Below are positions 5,149-7,201 of a DNA stretch of 7,201 nt, one piece after another. Where the stretch lies: NCBI GenBank assembly GCA_024762705.1, contig JANTGW010000053.1, forward strand, positions 1 through 7,201, read 5' to 3'. Below the pieces are notes generated by a model. That model was not told the DNA's origin. It searched no databases and was given only the letters and a program-made list of their open reading frames with translations. Source of the stretch: Sulfurimonas sp. Its GTDB lineage: Bacteria; Campylobacterota; Campylobacteria; Campylobacterales; Sulfurimonadaceae. The stretch's first letter is position 1. Each line of letters opens with the position of its first letter. A program made the translations under genes and the position numbers.

Positions 5149-7068
5149 TAAGTCATCCAATTTAAGGCGAAGTCCTTTGATATGTGAAACTGGATAGGCA
5201 AATGTCAGTCCTCTTCCCTGTCCTGTGATGTCGAGTCTTGTTATGATCTCTCTTATGATTTTATCGACATTTTTTGTCTGTGTAATAAACATCAGGTTTG
5301 CATCTGTTGCATCAGAATGGAGTCTGTTGTAGAAGTTTTCCATATGTTCTAGACCCATACCGTGTGCGCTCATTATAGTCACCCCTCTTGCACCTGCATC
5401 TCTCGCTGCTATGAGTGCTTCTTCTTGTTTGTCCTGCGGTACTATTACATGTACAGCTGAAAAACTCATAAGATAAGAGTGTCTCGCATTGCTTTCATCT
5501 ATTGTGATAGTTGAGAGTTCCATATTGTTCACATCTTCAAGTGCATGTCGCAGTTCATTGAGCTGAATCTCTTCTTTTTCGGCTTCACCTTTAATGCCCA
5601 TTTTTTCTGTGATGACGCCATAAAGCATAACGGTGATCATAGGAAATAAAGAAGCAAAAGCAATGAGACCAAAACCGTCTATGAGGGGGTCGCGGCCTTC
5701 TATGTTTGTAGCGAGCCCAAGTCCGAGTGCGGCAACAAGAGGAACTGTTACTGTCGAGGTTGTGACACCGCCGCTGTCATAAGCGATAGGTATGATGTAC
5801 TTTGGAGCCAAGAATGTGAGAACTATGACAAATATATATCCTGCCATTATATAGTAAACTATTTCACCACCTACAACGATTCTGTATGAGCCAAGAGCAA
5901 TTCCTATGGCAACACCAAGTGCCACAAAGATACGAAGTACGAAGTCATTGATTTTTCCATCGCTTATCTCTTTTGCTTTTCGTGCAATGGCAGTAAGAGC
6001 AGGCTCTGCCATAGTAGTTGAAAAACCTATGAAAAATCCGAAAGAGTAGATAATCAAGTCACTGTCAAAACGTGTAAGTTCCAAGGCCATTGTTTCACCG
6101 ACAGAAAAAAGACCCATTTCCAAACCGACAATGAAGGCATCAAGTCCGATTATAACAAGAGCGAAACCAATGATGACATTTTTTATATTGTCTATAGGTT
6201 TTTTTAAAATAGCATATTGGAAGAATAAAATTACACCTAATATAGGGAGCACATCGGTGATGACTCCAAGAAGACCGGTTAAAATAGAAATGACATCGAA
6301 CTGCATTTTCACAGCTTCGATTTCTTGGATAACAGGTGGCAAAACAGATGTATCTGCATCAACAAGTTCATATACGGCAATACCGTAAAACTGAACAAAT
6401 ATCATAGGAGTAAGTGAAGCAAAAGCGATGAGTCCAAAGCCGTCTAGGACAGGGTTTCGGCCTTTAATGGTAGAAGCGAGCCCAATACCTAGTGCTGCAA
6501 CAAGCGGTACGGTTACAGTTGAAGTCGTAACACCTCCAAGGTCATAAGCAAGACCGACGATCTCTTTTGGGGCAAAGGCAGTAGCAGAGACGACCAGAAT
6601 ATAGCCGGCAATGATATAGTACTGGATAGGATGCCCTTTTATGATTCGCCACACACCTAATACTATGGCAAAACCGACCGAAAAAGCAACAACAGTTCTC
6701 AAAACGGTAGCATCAATTCTTCCTGAACTTATACTGGCCGCCTTGTCGGCGATGACAATCAGAGCAGGCTCCGCGATGGTTGTTCCAAAACCTATCATAA
6801 ACCCAAAAATCAAAATCCAAAAAGTAGAGCCTTTGTGGGCGAATTCACTCGCAAGACCTTCTCCAACAGGAAAAATTCCGACTTCAAGTCCGAGTAAAAA
6901 AACGGCAAGTCCGACACCGACAATGGCTAAACCTATGGCAGTACTAAGCCAGTTAGGCGGAACGCTTTGGATGATAGCGAGCTGGAAGAACATGATGACA
7001 AGGATGATAGGTAAAAGGTCGCGAAAGGACTCTTTTAAAAGTTGCAAAAAAGTTGAGATGCTAAGCAT
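5146..7068 (-). CDS. Tandem DUF1538 membrane protein with C-terminal PII-like domain
   Basis: The 640-residue protein has two homologous membrane halves (about 15-233 and 270-488), each with roughly six or more hydrophobic segments. Paired motifs are spaced exactly 255 residues apart: [22 protein letters not shown] (60/315), [16 protein letters not shown] (96/351) and [20 protein letters not shown] (174/429). Acidic residues E100/E355 and D176/D431 lie in these motifs and are candidate ion ligands. A charged linker (489-530) leads to a soluble domain (533-640) that resembles PII signalling proteins: [20 protein letters not shown], then [11 protein letters not shown], and a final [13 protein letters not shown] close to the PII C-terminal signature. 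From memory, a two-gene DUF1538 pair (UmpAB) from Halomonas was reported as a monovalent cation/proton antiporter; here both units are fused. AGGAG ten bases before the ATG supports the start. Transport is likely and the substrate uncertain. Confidence 0.88.
   Translation of the reverse strand: MLSISTFLQLLKESFRDLLPIILVIMFFQLAIIQSVPPNWLSTAIGLAIVGVGLAVFLLGLEVGIFPVGEGLASEFAHKGSTFWILIFGFMIGFGTTIAEPALIVIADKAASISSGRIDATVLRTVVAFSVGFAIVLGVWRIIKGHPIQYYIIAGYILVVSATAFAPKEIVGLAYDLGGVTTSTVTVPLVAALGIGLASTIKGRNPVLDGFGLIAFASLTPMIFVQFYGIAVYELVDADTSVLPPVIQEIEAVKMQFDVISILTGLLGVITDVLPILGVILFFQYAILKKPIDNIKNVIIGFALVIIGLDAFIVGLEMGLFSVGETMALELTRFDSDLIIYSFGFFIGFSTTMAEPALTAIARKAKEISDGKINDFVLRIFVALGVAIGIALGSYRIVVGGEIVYYIMAGYIFVIVLTFLAPKYIIPIAYDSGGVTTSTVTVPLVAALGLGLATNIEGRDPLIDGFGLIAFASLFPMITVMLYGVITEKMGIKGEAEKEEIQLNELRHALEDVNNMELSTITIDESNARHSYLMSFSAVHVIVPQDKQEEALIAARDAGARGVTIMSAHGMGLEHMENFYNRLHSDATDANLMFITQTKNVDKIIREIITRLDITGQGRGLTFAYPVSHIKGLRLKLDDL
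5149..5472 (-). other. PII-like regulatory domain region of the DUF1538 protein
   Basis: This stretch encodes residues 533-640. The beta-alpha-beta pattern [11 protein letters not shown], then [20 protein letters not shown], is followed by a variable loop and [21 protein letters not shown], ending in [20 protein letters not shown]. The order and the last motif match the ferredoxin-like PII fold. The segment replacing the T-loop (about 569-590, [13 protein letters not shown] and on) differs from GlnB and GlnK, so classical uridylylation is not expected. A nucleotide or small-ligand sensor for the attached transporter is the natural inference. Confidence 0.7.
5611..5784 (-). repeat. Internal coding repeat, second DUF1538 copy
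   Basis: This encodes residues 429-486 and matches residues 174-231 (bases 6376-6549) at an offset of exactly 765 bases. Most amino acids are identical ([17 protein letters not shown] is fully shared), and the DNA is still visibly similar, for example around 5656-5690 against 6421-6455. Confidence 0.85.
6376..6549 (-). repeat. Internal coding repeat, first DUF1538 copy
   Basis: This encodes residues 174-231, the partner of the copy at 5611-5784. Both encode [16 protein letters not shown], then [11 protein letters not shown], at the same spacing, which indicates an intragenic duplication or fusion of two DUF1538 genes. Confidence 0.85.
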
Positions 7069-7094
7069 AAAAGTGTGACTCCTGATGATTTTAT

Positions 7095-7106
7095 ATTATA
7101 ATAGCA
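7095..7106 (-). promoter_or_regulatory. Minus-strand promoter of the DUF1538-mscS operon
   Basis: On the minus strand TGCTATTATAAT offers two overlapping readings: an extended -10 TGC-TATTAT (7106-7098) or a perfect TATAAT (7100-7095). No -35 box is clear, but a T-rich run (TTTTTATAATATTTT) lies upstream. The start would fall about 20 bases before the ATG at 7068, leaving room for AGGAG. Confidence 0.55.
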
Positions 7107-7122
7107 GAAAATATTATAAAAA

Positions 7123-7131
7123 TGCTATAAT
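7123..7131 (+). promoter_or_regulatory. Extended -10 promoter of the right-edge gene, possibly giving a leaderless mRNA
   Basis: TGCTATAAT (TATAAT at 7126-7131) is a perfect extended -10 box. The next gene's ATG at 7138 is only six bases beyond it, where transcription would start. No Shine-Dalgarno sequence lies between the box and the ATG (TTTAAA only). It faces away from the minus-strand promoter, with the two -10 boxes about 25 bases apart. Confidence 0.55.
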
Positions 7132-7137
7132 TTTAAA

Positions 7138-7201
7138 ATGAAAACATTATTTATAGACGGTATTAAGAGTGGTAAATCTAGTCAGATCAACCTAGAAGAC
7201 T
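7138..7201 (+). CDS. cobU: N-terminal fragment of a P-loop protein, probably CobU-type adenosylcobinamide kinase/guanylyltransferase
   Basis: Only 21 residues are visible before the right edge: MKTLFIDGIKSGKSSQINLE and one more Asp. A beta strand (TLFID) runs straight into the P-loop GIKSGKSS. The GxxSGKS form right after the first strand is characteristic of CobU/CobP, the cobalamin enzyme that phosphorylates adenosylcobinamide and then transfers GMP to it (compare the GGARSGKS motif of that family). Other P-loop kinases cannot be excluded from so short a piece. It is divergent from the DUF1538 operon. The ATG has no ribosome-binding site and lies at the expected transcription start of the extended -10 box at 7123-7131. 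Confidence 0.65.
   Translation, partial: MKTLFIDGIKSGKSSQINLED

Noticed and set aside
6131..7078. Long plus-strand open frames opposite the DUF1538 gene (6131-6388 and 6641-7078)
   Set aside because: They are antisense to a clearly conserved membrane protein, lack ribosome sites and have low-complexity Met/Lys/Thr/Pro-rich translations typical of shadow frames.
1..7201. CRISPR array, insertion sequence, tRNA, rRNA or riboswitch
   Set aside because: No regularly spaced repeats, transposase motifs, terminal inverted repeats, tRNA-like cloverleaf or rRNA core sequence were seen. All gaps between genes are under 100 bases, and no cobalamin riboswitch box precedes the cobU-like start.

Overview
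The window looks like chromosomal DNA from a Campylobacterota bacterium (Sulfurimonas/Sulfuricurvum-like). The evidence is the AT-rich base composition, lysine- and isoleucine-rich proteins, and promoters made of an extended -10 box (TGnTATAAT) without a recognisable -35. The gene families present also fit: YajQ, a ClC protein of the GHGT type, a DUF1538 protein with a PII-like tail, and a CobU-like start. The genus is inference; no rRNA or other marker gene is present.

Positions 1-992 hold an accessory-looking pair. The 3' end of an open reading frame that runs in from the left edge overlaps, by ATGA, a 242-residue lipoprotein with four extra cysteines. The architecture resembles a secreted toxin followed by its periplasmic immunity lipoprotein, but neither protein is recognised by family. 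Next comes a small outer-membrane beta-barrel protein (1092-1649) behind its own sigma70-like promoter.

Positions 1742-2883 are a two-gene operon: yajQ, a nucleotide/cyclic-di-GMP-binding family, followed 14 bases later by a helix-turn-helix plus coiled-coil protein that I cannot name. A ClC-family anion transporter (2939-4312) follows under its own extended -10 box.

Positions 4325-7068 are a minus-strand operon convergent with the ClC gene. The first gene encodes a 640-residue membrane protein with two tandem DUF1538 units and a C-terminal PII-like domain. It is coupled by TAATG to an MscS-type mechanosensitive channel. With the ClC gene, this gives three ion-flux membrane proteins side by side, suggesting a locus for ion, pH or osmotic homeostasis. 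That link is inferred from gene order and family only.

At the right edge a divergent gene begins at 7138. Its first 21 residues carry a CobU-type P-loop, and its promoter lies so close to the ATG that the mRNA may be leaderless. The most promising items are the DUF1538-PII fusion coupled to MscS, the HTH/coiled-coil partner of YajQ, the unusual ion-site residues in the ClC protein, and the possible effector/immunity pair.
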